A DNA stretch of 60,045 nt from Chryseosolibacter histidinae (GCF_018598225.1 NZ_JAHESF010000042.1:1-60045), one strand, 5' to 3'. Shown: positions 45,222 through 55,181, counted from the stretch's first letter. Translations and numbers: made by a program. The notes: generated by a model not told the origin, from the sequence alone.

Positions 45222-46337
45222 CTAAAATGTGTTTACTGCTTCCACTACTTTTTTAACCTCATCGTCTGTCATCACCGGGCTGATCGGGAGGCTCAGCACC
45301 TCATGATGAATCAGTTCCGTGATAGGAAAGGTCAGGTTGTTCCAGCTCCGGTAGGCTCCCTGCTTGTGCGGGGGGATCGGGTAATGGATCACCGTCTGCA
45401 CGCCACGGTCAGTCAGGTGCTTTTGCAACGCATCGCGCTGTTTGCTCCTGATCACAAAGAGGTGCCACACATGCTGCAGGTATTCCACCGGCGCACCGGC
45501 GCTGCCGATCTTTGGTAACTGAACTTTGCCGTTCGTGATGTTATTCAAATAGAAGGCAGCAACTTCGCGACGCCGCAGGTTGTCTTTGTCCAGGCGCCTG
45601 AGCTTTACGCGCAATGCCGCGGCCTGAAGCTCATCCAGGCGGGAGTTCACACCCTGTATATCGTTGTGGTATTTCTGCTTCGAGCCATAGTTGCCCAGGG
45701 CAGCCACGACACCGGCAAGCTCATCATCATCGGTGGTAACGGCACCGGCATCGCCCAATGCGCCAAGATTCTTACCGGGATAAAAGCTGTGGCCCGCCGC
45801 ATCTCCCAACGCCCCTGTGCGCTTACCGTCATGAAAACAGCCAATAGCCTGCGCATTGTCTTCGATCAGCTTCAGGTTATGTTTTTTGGCCAGTCGTTCG
45901 ATCTCAGGGTGCATGGCGTTTTGACCGTAGAGATGAACCAGCAAAATACCTTTGGTGCGCGGTGTGATCTTCTCCTCTATCCGGAGCGGATCCAGGTTGT
46001 AAGTATTGATATCCGGCTCCGTCAGCACCGGCACGAGGCGGTTGTCTGTGATGGCCAGGATGGAAGCGATGTACGTGTTGGCGGGTACGATGATCTCATC
46101 GCCTTCTTTCATATGGCCCAGCTCCATGTATGCCTTCAGGATCATGCGCAGCGCATCGAGTCCGTTGGCCACGCCAACACAATGCTTCGTGCCTGTGAAC
46201 GAAGCGTATTCCTTTTCGAAAGCCTTGAGCTCATCACCCAGCAGATACCAGCCTGAGTCGAGCACGCGGTTTACGGCCTGCTTCAGCTCAGGGTTAAAAG
46301 AGTCGTTGATTTTTTGAAGGTCGAGAAACTTGATCAT
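45222..46337 (-). CDS. dTDP-3-amino-3,6-dideoxyhexose aminotransferase (FdtB/QdtB-like)
   Basis: 371 residues. PLP-binding Lys189 in [17 protein letters not shown] and Asp160 in EDNAQAIG. The N-terminus [13 protein letters not shown] and the [11 protein letters not shown] context are those of FdtB/QdtB 3-aminotransferases, which act on 3-keto-6-deoxyhexoses. The adjacent acyltransferase and the two FdtA-like ketoisomerases at 49 kb complete the pathway to dTDP-Fuc3NAc or dTDP-Qui3NAc. dTDP-glucose synthesis genes are not in the window. Confidence 0.9.
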   Translation of the reverse strand: MIKFLDLQKINDSFNPELKQAVNRVLDSGWYLLGDELKAFEKEYASFTGTKHCVGVANGLDALRMILKAYMELGHMKEGDEIIVPANTYIASILAITDNRLVPVLTEPDINTYNLDPLRIEEKITPRTKGILLVHLYGQNAMHPEIERLAKKHNLKLIEDNAQAIGCFHDGKRTGALGDAAGHSFYPGKNLGALGDAGAVTTDDDELAGVVAALGNYGSKQKYHNDIQGVNSRLDELQAAALRVKLRRLDKDNLRRREVAAFYLNNITNGKVQLPKIGSAGAPVEYLQHVWHLFVIRSKQRDALQKHLTDRGVQTVIHYPIPPHKQGAYRSWNNLTFPITELIHHEVLSLPISPVMTDDEVKKVVEAVNTF

Positions 46338-46837
46338 TCACTTAAGATTTTAGCTTTTTCCGCTTCCGTCATCTCGCGGATCACTTTGGCCGGCGCGCCG
46401 CCGATGATCGTAAAGTCGGGAAAGGACTTATTGACAAAACTATTAACAGCAACAATACAATATTTACCCAGCGTCACGCCCGGCATGATCACGGCCCCTG
46501 CCCCGATCCAGCTATGATCGCCGATGGTCACGGGTCCGCTGGTGATGGGGAACACACGCTGAAGGGCTTTGGATGCATTGGGACCCGACGCTGACATGAT
46601 GTGCACGTTGGGCGCAATGCTCACGTTGGTTCCGATGATCACCTTCTCGGCATAGCCGTCGATGATGGTATTCATTCCCACATACGAATCGTTCCTGATC
46701 TCCAGGATGTGCGCCGCGCTGCCATACACACTGCAACGCTTGGCGATCTTCACATTGTCGCCGATCCTGATGTTGTTAAAAGACGTTGAAGGATCTATCT
46801 CAACATTGTTGCCAAGGTCTATGTTTGAAAATTTCAT
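46334..46837 (-). CDS. Hexapeptide acyltransferase (FdtC/QdtC-like position)
   Basis: 167 residues, short beta-helix transferase: [60 protein letters not shown] and the ending [13 protein letters not shown]. His of DHSW or of NVHIMSA is the probable base. It overlaps the aminotransferase by 4 bp, suggesting that it acetylates the 3-amino sugar made there. Confidence 0.83.
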   Translation of the reverse strand: MKFSNIDLGNNVEIDPSTSFNNIRIGDNVKIAKRCSVYGSAAHILEIRNDSYVGMNTIIDGYAEKVIIGTNVSIAPNVHIMSASGPNASKALQRVFPITSGPVTIGDHSWIGAGAVIMPGVTLGKYCIVAVNSFVNKSFPDFTIIGGAPAKVIREMTEAEKAKILSE

Positions 46838-47745
46838 TTTGAAAAAGATTGTATGACCATTGCAAAATAATCCAGATCAACACCGATCAACGACTGGTGT
46901 ACCGGTATAAAGAACGCGCGCTCTCCGTAAAAAACGCTGCACTGTATGCCGTGACTGAAAAGATAGTCGCGCATTCTTTTCAGGTCGGTTTTTTCGTCAG
47001 GAACCTTGAACATAAAGACACCGGGCACAACACCTTCCTCGAGCGGAAGCCGCTCTTCGAAACCCAATGCGTGCAGCCGCATCTTCAGGCCGTTGTAGCT
47101 CCTCAGCCTGTTGGCGATGATCTCCGCTTTTTTGGCAAGATGAAAAGACAGCACTTTTCTGATATACGGCAACATCCGCGGATGCTCCCAACGCTCCGGT
47201 TCAACAGCAACGTCTTTGTTGTGCACCAGCACGCCGCCTATCTGAACGGGAAACATCTTCGGAAAGCTGTACACGACAAAATCGCCGACCTTGCCGATAG
47301 TGCTGTTCGCGTCTTCCGAAAAGAAAGCATAGGCAACGTCTTCGATGATGGGAAGGTTATAAGCCCTGAGCTGCTCCAGCTGAGGATACGGATAGCCGAA
47401 TTCATGGATGACCAGGATCACCTTGGTTGTGGCGTCAACCTCCCTGTTCCACCGGCAATATCTTTCGATCTCTCCGGTAACACATCCGCTCACGTAAAAA
47501 TTACCGGTGGTCGTTAGAATGGTGACCACATCATGCTTCTGAAGCTTGTAATGGCTCAGCGCTTTGTTGATGGCACTTCTGCCATTGATCGTATAAGTAA
47601 AACGACGGCCGGGGAACCGTGTAGCAAAATATGTGTCTGCCGTATCATCGTCGGGCAGCCGCATATGCTCGTGTATGTCTGCTGTGGTGAACGGACTTAT
47701 CTTGTAATCAGGAAGTAAATATGGATCTGGGTTAAGGATGAGCAT
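46834..47745 (-). CDS. Short divergent DegT-family aminotransferase-like protein
   Basis: 303 residues, about 60-70 fewer than usual. The PLP-lysine candidate is Lys163 in VYSFPKMFPVQIGG and the cofactor Asp136 lies in IEDVAY; INGRSAINKAL and TILTTTGNFY stand in for the substrate loops. The C-terminal small domain is present but short. It may be an active but specialised PLP enzyme or a scaffold-like relative. It overlaps the adjacent acyltransferase by 4 bp and follows the GNAT-like gene at 2 bp. Confidence 0.65.
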   Translation of the reverse strand: MLILNPDPYLLPDYKISPFTTADIHEHMRLPDDDTADTYFATRFPGRRFTYTINGRSAINKALSHYKLQKHDVVTILTTTGNFYVSGCVTGEIERYCRWNREVDATTKVILVIHEFGYPYPQLEQLRAYNLPIIEDVAYAFFSEDANSTIGKVGDFVVYSFPKMFPVQIGGVLVHNKDVAVEPERWEHPRMLPYIRKVLSFHLAKKAEIIANRLRSYNGLKMRLHALGFEERLPLEEGVVPGVFMFKVPDEKTDLKRMRDYLFSHGIQCSVFYGERAFFIPVHQSLIGVDLDYFAMVIQSFSK

Positions 47746-47747
47746 AT

Positions 47748-48689
47748 CTACAGCGCTTTGATAAAAGTAAACTTGGACGTGACCTCACAACCGATGCTTT
47801 CCTTGAACTCACACAAACCATAATTGGGAACGGAATTTTCCGTTGATGGCCCGATATCGACAATGCGGTAATTATTCTTTTTATAGTACTCAAAAACACT
47901 GTACGATAAAAAGTTCATCGTTCTCAAATGTGCGTATTCAGGCAGGTCGCCCCAATAGATCACCTGCACCACCTTGTCTGCCACGGTGAAAACAACGGCG
48001 GCGGCGATATCGGTACCTGTGGCATCTGCTGCCAGGAAAAAATCCGCGGGAACCACCTGCGAGGTAGCGTGCACCTGCTCCCAGGTCATGCGCAGCGGGA
48101 AGCCCCTCGCCTCACGGTTGCGCCTGATCACTTCATAGGCTGCTGCCTGCTCGTCAACCGACTCGCAACGCCTGAACGACAGGTTGCTCGCCAGCGATGC
48201 CTTCAGGTTCTTTCTCGCATTATGCCAGATCGACTCAAGGTAGCCCGGCCCCAGCCTCGACAGATCGAAGTGATGGTTGAGCTCGATGTTCCCAATAGTG
48301 AATTGCTTACGGTATAAGCTGTTGACCTGCTTGGCAATAAAAGTATTGTCATATACTGCCGGCGGCAAGGTCAGCTTGATCTTGCTGATCTTTTTTTCCC
48401 GGGCCCAGGTCTCCAGCGCGTCGATCGACTCTTCCAGGAAAGGAAGCCTCAGATCGGCACTGAGCGGAATAAATGCGCCAAAGGGAGCGGAAAAAGGCGA
48501 AGAGAACACACCCCCGGTAACACCACCTGAAATGGCTACACGGTTCTTGGTGTCTTTGAACAGGAGGTAATAAACACTTTCTGCTTTCGACTCGTTGAGC
48601 TTGTTGAATGCCGCACCGCCAAATACATGATAGGGTACTCTAACCGCACCTTTGTATAAGTCAGCCGACACTTCCTCTACCGTCATCAT
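47748..48689 (-). CDS. FemAB/GNAT-like acyltransferase
   Basis: 313 residues. The C-terminal half has a GNAT-like core: FFLAADATGTDIAAAVVF, VIYWGDLPEYAHLRTMNFLSYSVFEYYKKN, DIGPSTENSVPNYGLCEFKESIGCE. The RKNLKASLASNLSFRR region resembles FemAB-type aminoacyl/acyltransferases. The N-terminal half (VYYLLFKDTKNRVAISGGV) looks like a degenerate first GNAT domain. It may transfer an amino-acyl or acyl group to a sugar; substrate not identified. Confidence 0.65.
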   Translation of the reverse strand: MMTVEEVSADLYKGAVRVPYHVFGGAAFNKLNESKAESVYYLLFKDTKNRVAISGGVTGGVFSSPFSAPFGAFIPLSADLRLPFLEESIDALETWAREKKISKIKLTLPPAVYDNTFIAKQVNSLYRKQFTIGNIELNHHFDLSRLGPGYLESIWHNARKNLKASLASNLSFRRCESVDEQAAAYEVIRRNREARGFPLRMTWEQVHATSQVVPADFFLAADATGTDIAAAVVFTVADKVVQVIYWGDLPEYAHLRTMNFLSYSVFEYYKKNNYRIVDIGPSTENSVPNYGLCEFKESIGCEVTSKFTFIKAL

Positions 48690-48721
48690 CGATGATTGAA
48701 AAAAATTACGTTTAAAGAGGA

Positions 48722-49141
48722 TTACAATTTTTTCTTGTAATCGAGAAATTCATTATAGTGCCTGATGTAATCCGCCTCTGAATACAACAGCGACGATAAC
48801 ACAAGGCAGATTGCGCCTGATGAAAAATTATCCAGCTCGCGCCAGATACCGGGCGGCACAAACACTCCCATATAAGGCCTTGACAGGTTGAAGGTCCTTT
48901 TTACTTTTCCATCGTTCAGAATAATATCGAAACTTCCGCTGGCCGCCACGATAAACTGCTGCAGATCCTTATGCGCATGCCCGCCCCTTGCCTCACCCCC
49001 CGGCACATCGTATAAATAGTACACCCGCTGTATGTCGAACGGTATTTCCTGTCCGGTGTTCACGGCGGTGATGTTGCCAGAAGGACTATAGACACGCGGC
49101 AACTGCATCAGGCTGCAATCAAATACGGTTGTTGTTCTCAT
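48722..49141 (-). CDS. FdtA/QdtA-like cupin sugar 3,4-ketoisomerase, copy 2
   Basis: 139 residues from the ATG at 49141, overlapping the upstream paralogue by 23 bp. Cupin fold with the conserved loop YDVPGGEARGGHAHKDLQQF; His55 and His57 make the HxH pair of FdtA/QdtA. It isomerises dTDP-4-keto-6-deoxyglucose to the 3-keto sugar. It should supply the FdtB-like aminotransferase at 45 kb. Looks complete. Confidence 0.87.
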   Translation of the reverse strand: MRTTTVFDCSLMQLPRVYSPSGNITAVNTGQEIPFDIQRVYYLYDVPGGEARGGHAHKDLQQFIVAASGSFDIILNDGKVKRTFNLSRPYMGVFVPPGIWRELDNFSSGAICLVLSSLLYSEADYIRHYNEFLDYKKKL

Positions 49142-49544
49142 GCAGTTTTTTAAATTCATTAAAGTCACGGATGTAGTCCTCGGCGCTGTACACCATGTTC
49201 GACAGGTGCAGCCCCAGGGCATTCGTGGAAAAATTCTCCATATGTCTCCAGGTCAGCGATGGCAGGTACAAGCCATAATACGACCTGTTCAACGGATACC
49301 GCACCTGCGTGCCATCCGGTTTTGTTACCACCACGTCGAAGCTTCCGCTCAGCGCGATGATGATCTCCCGCTGCTGATGGTAAGCGTGCCCGCCGCGCGT
49401 ATCTCCCCCCGGCACATCGTAGGTCCAGAAAGCGCGCTCCATCTTGAAGGGCAGATGATCGGGGTGTTGCAGAAAAGTGAGATTTCCCCGGGGATCGTTG
49501 ATCTTCGGGAAGCTCAAAATGGCGGGCTCTGTTGAATGATCCAT
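49119..49544 (-). CDS. FdtA/QdtA-like cupin protein, copy 1 with altered active site
   Basis: 141 residues. Same fold and context (YDVPGGDTRGGHAYHQQRE) as the following gene, but the HxH pair reads His53-Ala-Tyr55-His56: the second histidine is replaced by Tyr and a His follows one residue later. Either a non-catalytic paralogue or an isomerase with other stereochemistry. Tandem duplication is evident from the shared ending (YSxxDYIRxxNEF). It lies 5 bp after wzc. Confidence 0.83.
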   Translation of the reverse strand: MDHSTEPAILSFPKINDPRGNLTFLQHPDHLPFKMERAFWTYDVPGGDTRGGHAYHQQREIIIALSGSFDVVVTKPDGTQVRYPLNRSYYGLYLPSLTWRHMENFSTNALGLHLSNMVYSAEDYIRDFNEFKKLHENNNRI

Positions 49545-49549
49545 AGCAA

Positions 49550-51922
49550 TTATTCAGTATAGTACCCGCCTCCGTTCTTTTCTCCTTTTATGTAACCATA
49601 GCCGTACCCGTAGCCATAGCCGTAACCATAGCCATAGCCATAACCGTAGCCAGGTCCTGACCTGTAAATATCATTGAGCACAATGCTGATGCGCTGCAGC
49701 TTTGACGAAGCATAAAAATCCTGCACGGTCTTCAGCAGGTCCTTCGGTGTATAGTTCTGCCGCACCAGGAAAAGTGTATGGTCTGCGTAACGCGACAGCG
49801 CAAAGGCATCTGTAACGATGGCCAGCGGCGGCGTATCGATGATGATGCAGTCGTATAGTTCCTTCGCTTCTTTGATGAATGAGTCCATGCGCGGGGTGAG
49901 CAACAGCTCGCTGGGGTTCGGAGGCACGGGGCCGCCGGTGATCAGGTCGAGGTTCTCGTACGGAGTCTTTTGCAGCACCTCCTTGAACGATCCAAGTCCT
50001 GCCAGGTAGGTGCTCAGGCCTGTGTTGTTGTTCAGGTTGAAGTCGCCAAACAGTTTGGGCTTCCGCATATCGGCGCCCACGATCAGTACACGTTTACCGG
50101 ACAACGCAAGCACAGAAGCAAGGTTGATTGACGTAAAGGTCTTGCCTTCACCGCTGATGGAGCTGGTGATGAGAAATATGGATTTGTCTCGCTGCCCGAT
50201 GAAATAATGAAGATTGGAACGCAGCGCCCTGAACGACTCTGCGATCAGCGATTTCGGCTGATTAAAAACGGCAAGGTTATCACGACCCTTCTTATGGCCT
50301 ACCCCCCCGATGAAAGGAATGGTGGTGTGCTTCTCGATATCCTCCCTTGACTGGATCCTGTTATCCAACACTTCAAACAGGCCGAAGATCAGCAGGGGCA
50401 GGATCAGTCCGAGCGAGAATGCAAAAGCGTAATTGGTAGCTGCTTTAGGGGCGATGGGGCCGCCTGCAATGGGTGGATTCACCAATACGATATCCGATGT
50501 GTTGGATGCCTGGGAGATGGCTGCCTCCGAACGTTTCTGGAGCAGGAAAATGTAAAGATTCTCCATGAGCGAATAATTCCGCTGAATTGATACCAGCGCA
50601 CGTTCTGTCACCGGCAGGTAGCCCAGCTCCTTTTCAGCGGCCTTGATCTGCCGGTCAAGATACTGTAGCTTGATGTCATCGGTAGATTCCTGGTTGCGTA
50701 CAGACTCTACGATATCGCGCTTCATCTCACTGATGCCTTTTATCGCGTCCTGTACGATAGGGTTGTCTTTTTTACGGAGCATCTTGATCTCCATCTGGAT
50801 CCCGGTCATTTTGGAGACGAGGTCGCTGAGGATCGGATCTGTGATGCCTACAGAAGTTGGCAGGATGATCTGATCAAGGTTTTCATTCTGCTGAATGTAA
50901 TCGATCAGGTACTTATAATAGTTCTTACGGATGATGAGCTCCGCTTTCTGAGCCTCCACCACTTCAATTTTTTCGTACAGCCTGAGCGCCTCTTCCGAGA
51001 GGTCGGTCATCACATTCTTGCCCTTGAAGTGTTGGAGCTGGCGTTCAACCTGCCGCAGGGAATCGCTGATGCCTTCGAGCTGTTCAGAAATAAAATCCAC
51101 GGTTCTCGAGGCCGTCTGGTTCTTCTTGTCCAGGTCGCTTTTCTGATAGTGGGCTATCAGTCCTGTCAGAAAATCCTTTTCTTTTTTGGGGTTGGAACCG
51201 GTGATCGACAGGTTCAAAACGCCTGCGCCCTCTTCCGCCCAGTTCACACCCAGATCGCGGATGTACCGTGATGCCATCGACATGGGCAGCGTGTATGTAA
51301 AGATCAGGTGCTCGTTGAAAATGGCTTCCAGGGTCTCAGGCGTCTTCACCCTGAATACACCACGGAATCCTTTAAAGGAGATCGTATCGTCGAAATGGAA
51401 CTTCTTGGTCTGCAGGTCCTCTTCGTCACCTGTTTTCAGCTCGAACTCGCGGGCATTGAGCGCTACAAAATAGAAACGTGTATTCCGTGAAACACTGTCC
51501 CTGACAGGAATGGCTTCTATGGGAAGATCGTCATAAGCTTCCGTGGTGAGGATGTTCCCCTCGCGGAAAAAGGCAACGTCAAAATTCAGGTCTTCCACCA
51601 CCCGCTGCACCAGCGGATAGGATTTGATGATGTAGGTCTCGTTAAGGTAATTGCGTTTAACGTTCAGCAACGGGTTGTTATAGATGAGCTCGGCGCCCGA
51701 GATATCGCCTTCTTCTTTTACAATAACAGAAGCTGTGACGGGATAAATGCGTGTAGAATAACGGTTGTTCAAAAAGGCAATGACCAGCGCAACCCCTATG
51801 GAGATAACCACGATGTACCAATAGTGCAACGCGCGGTACAACACTCTTTTGTAATCAATGTTGAACCCTTCATTGGATTGCCGCTCGATCAATGGTTCCG
51901 GATGTAATTCGGTTTTGTTCAA
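49550..51922 (-). CDS. wzc: Wzc-like polysaccharide co-polymerase/tyrosine autokinase
   Basis: 790 residues. N-terminal Wzz domain with a membrane segment (about 33-50, WYIVVISIGVALVIAFL), a long coiled-coil periplasmic part (about 265-470), a second membrane segment (about 500-520, YAFAFSLGLILPLLIFGLF), then the BY-kinase with Walker A SSISGEGKT, Walker A' GADMRKP and Walker B CIIIDTPP. The C-terminal tyrosine cluster is ten Gly-Tyr pairs. It controls polymerisation and export with Wza. The apparent start is TTG; no nearby ATG exists in frame. Confidence 0.93.
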   Translation of the reverse strand: MNKTELHPEPLIERQSNEGFNIDYKRVLYRALHYWYIVVISIGVALVIAFLNNRYSTRIYPVTASVIVKEEGDISGAELIYNNPLLNVKRNYLNETYIIKSYPLVQRVVEDLNFDVAFFREGNILTTEAYDDLPIEAIPVRDSVSRNTRFYFVALNAREFELKTGDEEDLQTKKFHFDDTISFKGFRGVFRVKTPETLEAIFNEHLIFTYTLPMSMASRYIRDLGVNWAEEGAGVLNLSITGSNPKKEKDFLTGLIAHYQKSDLDKKNQTASRTVDFISEQLEGISDSLRQVERQLQHFKGKNVMTDLSEEALRLYEKIEVVEAQKAELIIRKNYYKYLIDYIQQNENLDQIILPTSVGITDPILSDLVSKMTGIQMEIKMLRKKDNPIVQDAIKGISEMKRDIVESVRNQESTDDIKLQYLDRQIKAAEKELGYLPVTERALVSIQRNYSLMENLYIFLLQKRSEAAISQASNTSDIVLVNPPIAGGPIAPKAATNYAFAFSLGLILPLLIFGLFEVLDNRIQSREDIEKHTTIPFIGGVGHKKGRDNLAVFNQPKSLIAESFRALRSNLHYFIGQRDKSIFLITSSISGEGKTFTSINLASVLALSGKRVLIVGADMRKPKLFGDFNLNNNTGLSTYLAGLGSFKEVLQKTPYENLDLITGGPVPPNPSELLLTPRMDSFIKEAKELYDCIIIDTPPLAIVTDAFALSRYADHTLFLVRQNYTPKDLLKTVQDFYASSKLQRISIVLNDIYRSGPGYGYGYGYGYGYGYGYGYGYIKGEKNGGGYYTE
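49592..49651 (-). repeat. In-frame hexanucleotide repeat encoding (YG)10 in Wzc tail
   Basis: Ten Gly-Tyr pairs in 60 bp, encoded by mixed TAT/TAC and GGC/GGT/GGG codons. The codon mixture shows that the peptide is kept by selection and the DNA is not a perfect microsatellite, though slippage could still change its length. Confidence 0.9.
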
Positions 51923-51926
51923 GTTG

Positions 51927-52718
51927 TTATTTACTTAAGGTAAAGGCCACCAGGATCAGGGAAAGAGTAGAAACGACCACAGTGAAGTTCTGACCAAAAT
52001 ACTTCCTGAAGGGACGTTGCTTCAACGGAGGCACGATCAGCACATCATTCTGATAAACATAGTAATAAGGCGAATTGATAAAATTCTCATCCAGCAGGTT
52101 CACATACTGCACTTCGGTCTTTCCGCCGTGCTGCCTGATCAGCTTGATGTTCGAGCGGTCGGCCAGGTCACTCAGTCCGCCTGCCTGCCCGATGGCTTCC
52201 AGCAGGGTTACCCGGTTGTTGCTCAGGGTCACCGTTCCCTCCTGGGCCACCTCACCGAGCAATGTAAAACGATAGTTCAGCAAACGTACCTTCACCACTG
52301 GCGATTCAAGATACTGGTTGGCCAGCTGCTGAAGTTTATCCTGGATCTGAAAAACCGTGAGGCCGGCTACCTTGATCTTGCCTACTGCGGGAAATGGTAT
52401 TTCGCCATTGTCGTCAACCAGTTCTCCGATGAGCAGCGCCCCGCTTCCGGTGGCCATGTTACCGCCCATCTGCTGGAGGTTCTTGTTGGAGAGGAAATCG
52501 TATTTCTCAGGTGTAAGACTTTCAAAACGAACCGAGATCAGGTCGTTCGACTGGATCTTGTAATCGAAGGTGTCAGGCTGATACGACCGCAGGACAGTAT
52601 CTTTGGGGATGCCCGTTTGGTGGAGGTCGTTCTTCTGTAAAAGGGTCACTTTCTTGTTCGAAACACAGGCGCTAAAAAGTAATAAGGCAAGAACAAAAAA
52701 CAGCCATATTCGCGTCAT
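51927..52718 (-). CDS. wza: Wza-like polysaccharide export lipoprotein
   Basis: 263 residues from the ATG at 52718 (a GTG lies 6 bp before). The signal peptide ends in the lipobox LFSAC with lipid-anchored Cys18. Poly_export region: [18 protein letters not shown]; one SLBB-like region: [31 protein letters not shown]. Shorter than E. coli Wza (379); the C-terminus has a hydrophobic segment ([13 protein letters not shown]) instead of the usual amphipathic helix. Outer-membrane export channel, paired with Wzc 4 bp downstream. Confidence 0.9.
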   Translation of the reverse strand: MTRIWLFFVLALLLFSACVSNKKVTLLQKNDLHQTGIPKDTVLRSYQPDTFDYKIQSNDLISVRFESLTPEKYDFLSNKNLQQMGGNMATGSGALLIGELVDDNGEIPFPAVGKIKVAGLTVFQIQDKLQQLANQYLESPVVKVRLLNYRFTLLGEVAQEGTVTLSNNRVTLLEAIGQAGGLSDLADRSNIKLIRQHGGKTEVQYVNLLDENFINSPYYYVYQNDVLIVPPLKQRPFRKYFGQNFTVVVSTLSLILVAFTLSK

Positions 52719-52724
52719 TTTCAC

Positions 52725-53075
52725 ATTTTTTTCAGGTTAAAGGCCGTAAATATACAATAAGAAAAGGAAATTCCATTTCACTTTTTAAGCGGCACTAATT
52801 GCACTTTAACTGGCCAACAGTCACGTTAATCGCTTTACTGTTTGAAAAGTAAACGCGAGGTAAAGATTTATCTCAAATGATGAGCTCAACCATTAAAGCC
52901 TGTCTGCAACGCAGGAGATAGCGGCACACAAAGCCTGTTACGGGGACACCGGGATTTCACAAAAAAGGTTACAGCGCGTTCATCAAACTGCACCGGCATC
53001 TCGTGCAGACCCCGCCCCTGTCATTTGGTGTGCATGAACCTGGCCGGAATCCGTTTTTTGGCGATTGAAATAAGT
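52725..53075. other. 351-bp spacer between gmd and wza
   Basis: Contains the wza promoter-like motif at its left end and a small hairpin CTGCAC...GTGCAG (52988-53008) downstream of gmd. No gene and no heptad repeat found. It probably separates the gmd transcript from the export and assembly genes. Confidence 0.5.
52739..52755 (-). promoter_or_regulatory. Promoter-like motif GTATATTTACGGCCTTT before wza
   Basis: This 17-bp minus-strand sequence is identical to the one before fcl (55266-55282) and 15/17 identical to one before the aminotransferase at 18.9 kb. It contains the -7-like TATATTTA. The wza ATG is 20 bp downstream. Confidence 0.5.
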
Positions 53076-54194
53076 TTACTCGTGGTAATTGAACACCCGG
53101 AAGCCTCCCTGCTTCAGGTGGGTGTCCCTCCTCATCAGGCTGAGGTCGGCGTCGACCATCTCTGCCAGCAAGGAGTTCACGTCATGCTTGGGTTTCCATC
53201 CCAGGATCGACTTGGCTTTGGTCGGGTCTCCCAGCAGCAGGTCTACCTCCGTTGGCCTGAAATAGCGGGGATCGATGGCCACGATCTCGTCTCCCGGCTT
53301 CAGCACACAATCCTCCACGGCATTGGTCACACTCTCAACAATGCCAATTTCATTCACACCTTTGCCTTTGAAGGAGAGGATCACACCTACGTGGGCAAAA
53401 GAGCGGGTCAGGAAATCACGCACCGAGGTAGTGGCACCGGTAGCGATAACGTAGTCTTCTGCTTGGGGCTGCTGAAGGATCAGGTGCATCGCCTCGATAT
53501 AATCCCGGGCATGGCCCCAGTCGCGTTTGGCATCGAGATTACCCATGTAAAGTTTTTGCTGCAGTCCCAGCACAATACGGGCTACGGCCCTGGTGATCTT
53601 CCTCGACACGAAGGTCTCCCCGCGAAGTGGGGACTCGTGATTGAAGAGGATCCCATTGCAGGCATACATATCGTAAGCCTCGCGATAGTTCACGGTGATC
53701 CAGTACCCGTACAGCTTCGCCACGGCATACGGAGACCTCGGGTAGAAAGGTGTTGTTTCCTTCTGCGGGATCTCCTGCACTTTGCCGTACAGCTCCGAAG
53801 TGGAGGCCTGGTAGATCCTTGTTTTTTTGGTCAGTCCCAGGATCCTTACCGCTTCCAGTATGCGCAGGGTTCCAACGGCATCGGTATTGGCTACATATTC
53901 AGGCATCTCGAAGCTCACCCTCACATGACTCATGGCACCGAGGTTGTAGATCTCGTCGGGCTGGATTTCCTGGATCAGGCGGATCAGGTTGGTGGAATCC
54001 GTAAGGTCGCCATAGTACAGCTTCATCCTCGCACCTTTGTCGTGCGGGTCCTGATAAATATGGTCGATCCTGTCGGTATTGAATAAAGAAGATCTCCGCT
54101 TCAAACCGTGCACTTCATATCCTTTATTCAAAAGGTATTCGGCCAGATAAGCGCCGTCCTGTCCTGTGATACCTGTAATAAATGCCTTTTTCAT
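53076..54194 (-). CDS. gmd: GDP-mannose 4,6-dehydratase
   Basis: 372 residues. NADP motif GITGQDG (8-14), [24 protein letters not shown] and [10 protein letters not shown] with the catalytic Tyr/Lys, then [20 protein letters not shown]. Converts GDP-mannose to GDP-4-keto-6-deoxymannose. The fcl gene lies just upstream with a heptad repeat between, so together they make GDP-L-fucose. GDP-mannose synthesis genes are elsewhere. Confidence 0.96.
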   Translation of the reverse strand: MKKAFITGITGQDGAYLAEYLLNKGYEVHGLKRRSSLFNTDRIDHIYQDPHDKGARMKLYYGDLTDSTNLIRLIQEIQPDEIYNLGAMSHVRVSFEMPEYVANTDAVGTLRILEAVRILGLTKKTRIYQASTSELYGKVQEIPQKETTPFYPRSPYAVAKLYGYWITVNYREAYDMYACNGILFNHESPLRGETFVSRKITRAVARIVLGLQQKLYMGNLDAKRDWGHARDYIEAMHLILQQPQAEDYVIATGATTSVRDFLTRSFAHVGVILSFKGKGVNEIGIVESVTNAVEDCVLKPGDEIVAIDPRYFRPTEVDLLLGDPTKAKSILGWKPKHDVNSLLAEMVDADLSLMRRDTHLKQGGFRVFNYHE

Positions 54195-54236
54195 ATCAAT
54201 GATCTATAACCAAACTTTAAACTTCAAACCTTAAAC
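54195..54236. repeat. Heptad repeat between fcl and gmd
   Basis: On the minus strand GTTTAAG, GTTTGAA, GTTTAAA, GTTTGG units at 7-bp spacing reach from the fcl stop toward the gmd start. One arm only. Confidence 0.75.
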
Positions 54237-55181
54237 CTTCACAGTCGAGTAAACATCGACCTTCGCGAGAAAATCCTCGTATGTTTTTACCAGGCCTTCC
54301 CGGAGACCGGTTTTATGCTTGAACCCTAACGCATGCAGCTTCGAGCTGTCCATCAGTTTTCTGGGTGTGCCATCAGGCTTCGAAGCATCGAAGGTGATCT
54401 TACCCTGATACCCTACGACCTCAGCCACGAGGCGGGCCAGCTCGAGGATGGATACTTCTTCGCCGGTGCCCACGTTGATCAGCTCCGGGTTCTCATAACG
54501 CTCCATAAGGAAAACACAGGCCTCCGCCAGGTCGTCTGAGAACATGAATTCCCGCAGCGGTTTGCCCGATCCCCAGATAGCCACTTCCGGGCTACCCGCC
54601 ACCTTGGCTTCATGGAACCGCCTCATCAGCGCCGGAAGCACGTGCGAGTTCTGCGGATGATAATTGTCTCCATACCCGTACATGTTGGTGGGCATGGCCG
54701 ATATAAAGCGGCTGCCGTGCTGCTTGTGATAGGCCTGGCAAAGCTTGATGCCTGCGATCTTGGCAATGGCATAAGCTTCGTTGGTCGGCTCCAGGTATCC
54801 AGATAAGAGGCTTTCTTCCCGGATGGGCTGCTCGGCCAGCTTCGGATAGATGCACGACGATCCGAGGAACAGCAGCTTCTTCACTTTGTGGGTGAAAGCA
54901 GCATGGATCACGTTGTTCTGGATCATCAGGTTATCGTACAGGAAATCGGCGGGATAGGTATTGTTAGCGTAGATGCCGCCAACCTTGGCCGCAGCATCAA
55001 AAACATATTCGGGCTTTTCCTGTGAAAAGAAGTTGTTCACTGCCGCCGTGTCGCGGAGGTCAAGCGTAGCGCTGGTGGCATAGACCAGGTTCGTATATCC
55101 TTTGCTCTTCAGGCATCGCACAATGGCTGAGCCTACCATTCCGCGGTGGCCGGCTACGTATATTTTTGATGATTTCTCCAT
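54231..55181 (-). CDS. fcl: GDP-L-fucose synthase
   Basis: 316 residues from the ATG at 55181, chosen because the family starts with [17 protein letters not shown]; an upstream frame adds 20 unrelated residues. NADP motif GHRGMVG (11-17), GSSCIYPKL with the catalytic Cys, and [13 protein letters not shown] with Tyr/Lys. Epimerises and reduces GDP-4-keto-6-deoxymannose to GDP-L-fucose for the surface polysaccharide. Confidence 0.95.
   Translation of the reverse strand: MEKSSKIYVAGHRGMVGSAIVRCLKSKGYTNLVYATSATLDLRDTAAVNNFFSQEKPEYVFDAAAKVGGIYANNTYPADFLYDNLMIQNNVIHAAFTHKVKKLLFLGSSCIYPKLAEQPIREESLLSGYLEPTNEAYAIAKIAGIKLCQAYHKQHGSRFISAMPTNMYGYGDNYHPQNSHVLPALMRRFHEAKVAGSPEVAIWGSGKPLREFMFSDDLAEACVFLMERYENPELINVGTGEEVSILELARLVAEVVGYQGKITFDASKPDGTPRKLMDSSKLHALGFKHKTGLREGLVKTYEDFLAKVDVYSTVKV

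Noticed and set aside
49592-49651. (YG)10 repeat as an assembly artefact
   Set aside because: Codons are mixed and the frame continues to a sensible end with a YYTE tail, so a collapsed or artificial repeat is unlikely.
53025-54086. 353-codon plus-strand frame
   Set aside because: Antisense to gmd, which is fully recognisable; no domain seen in the plus-strand translation.
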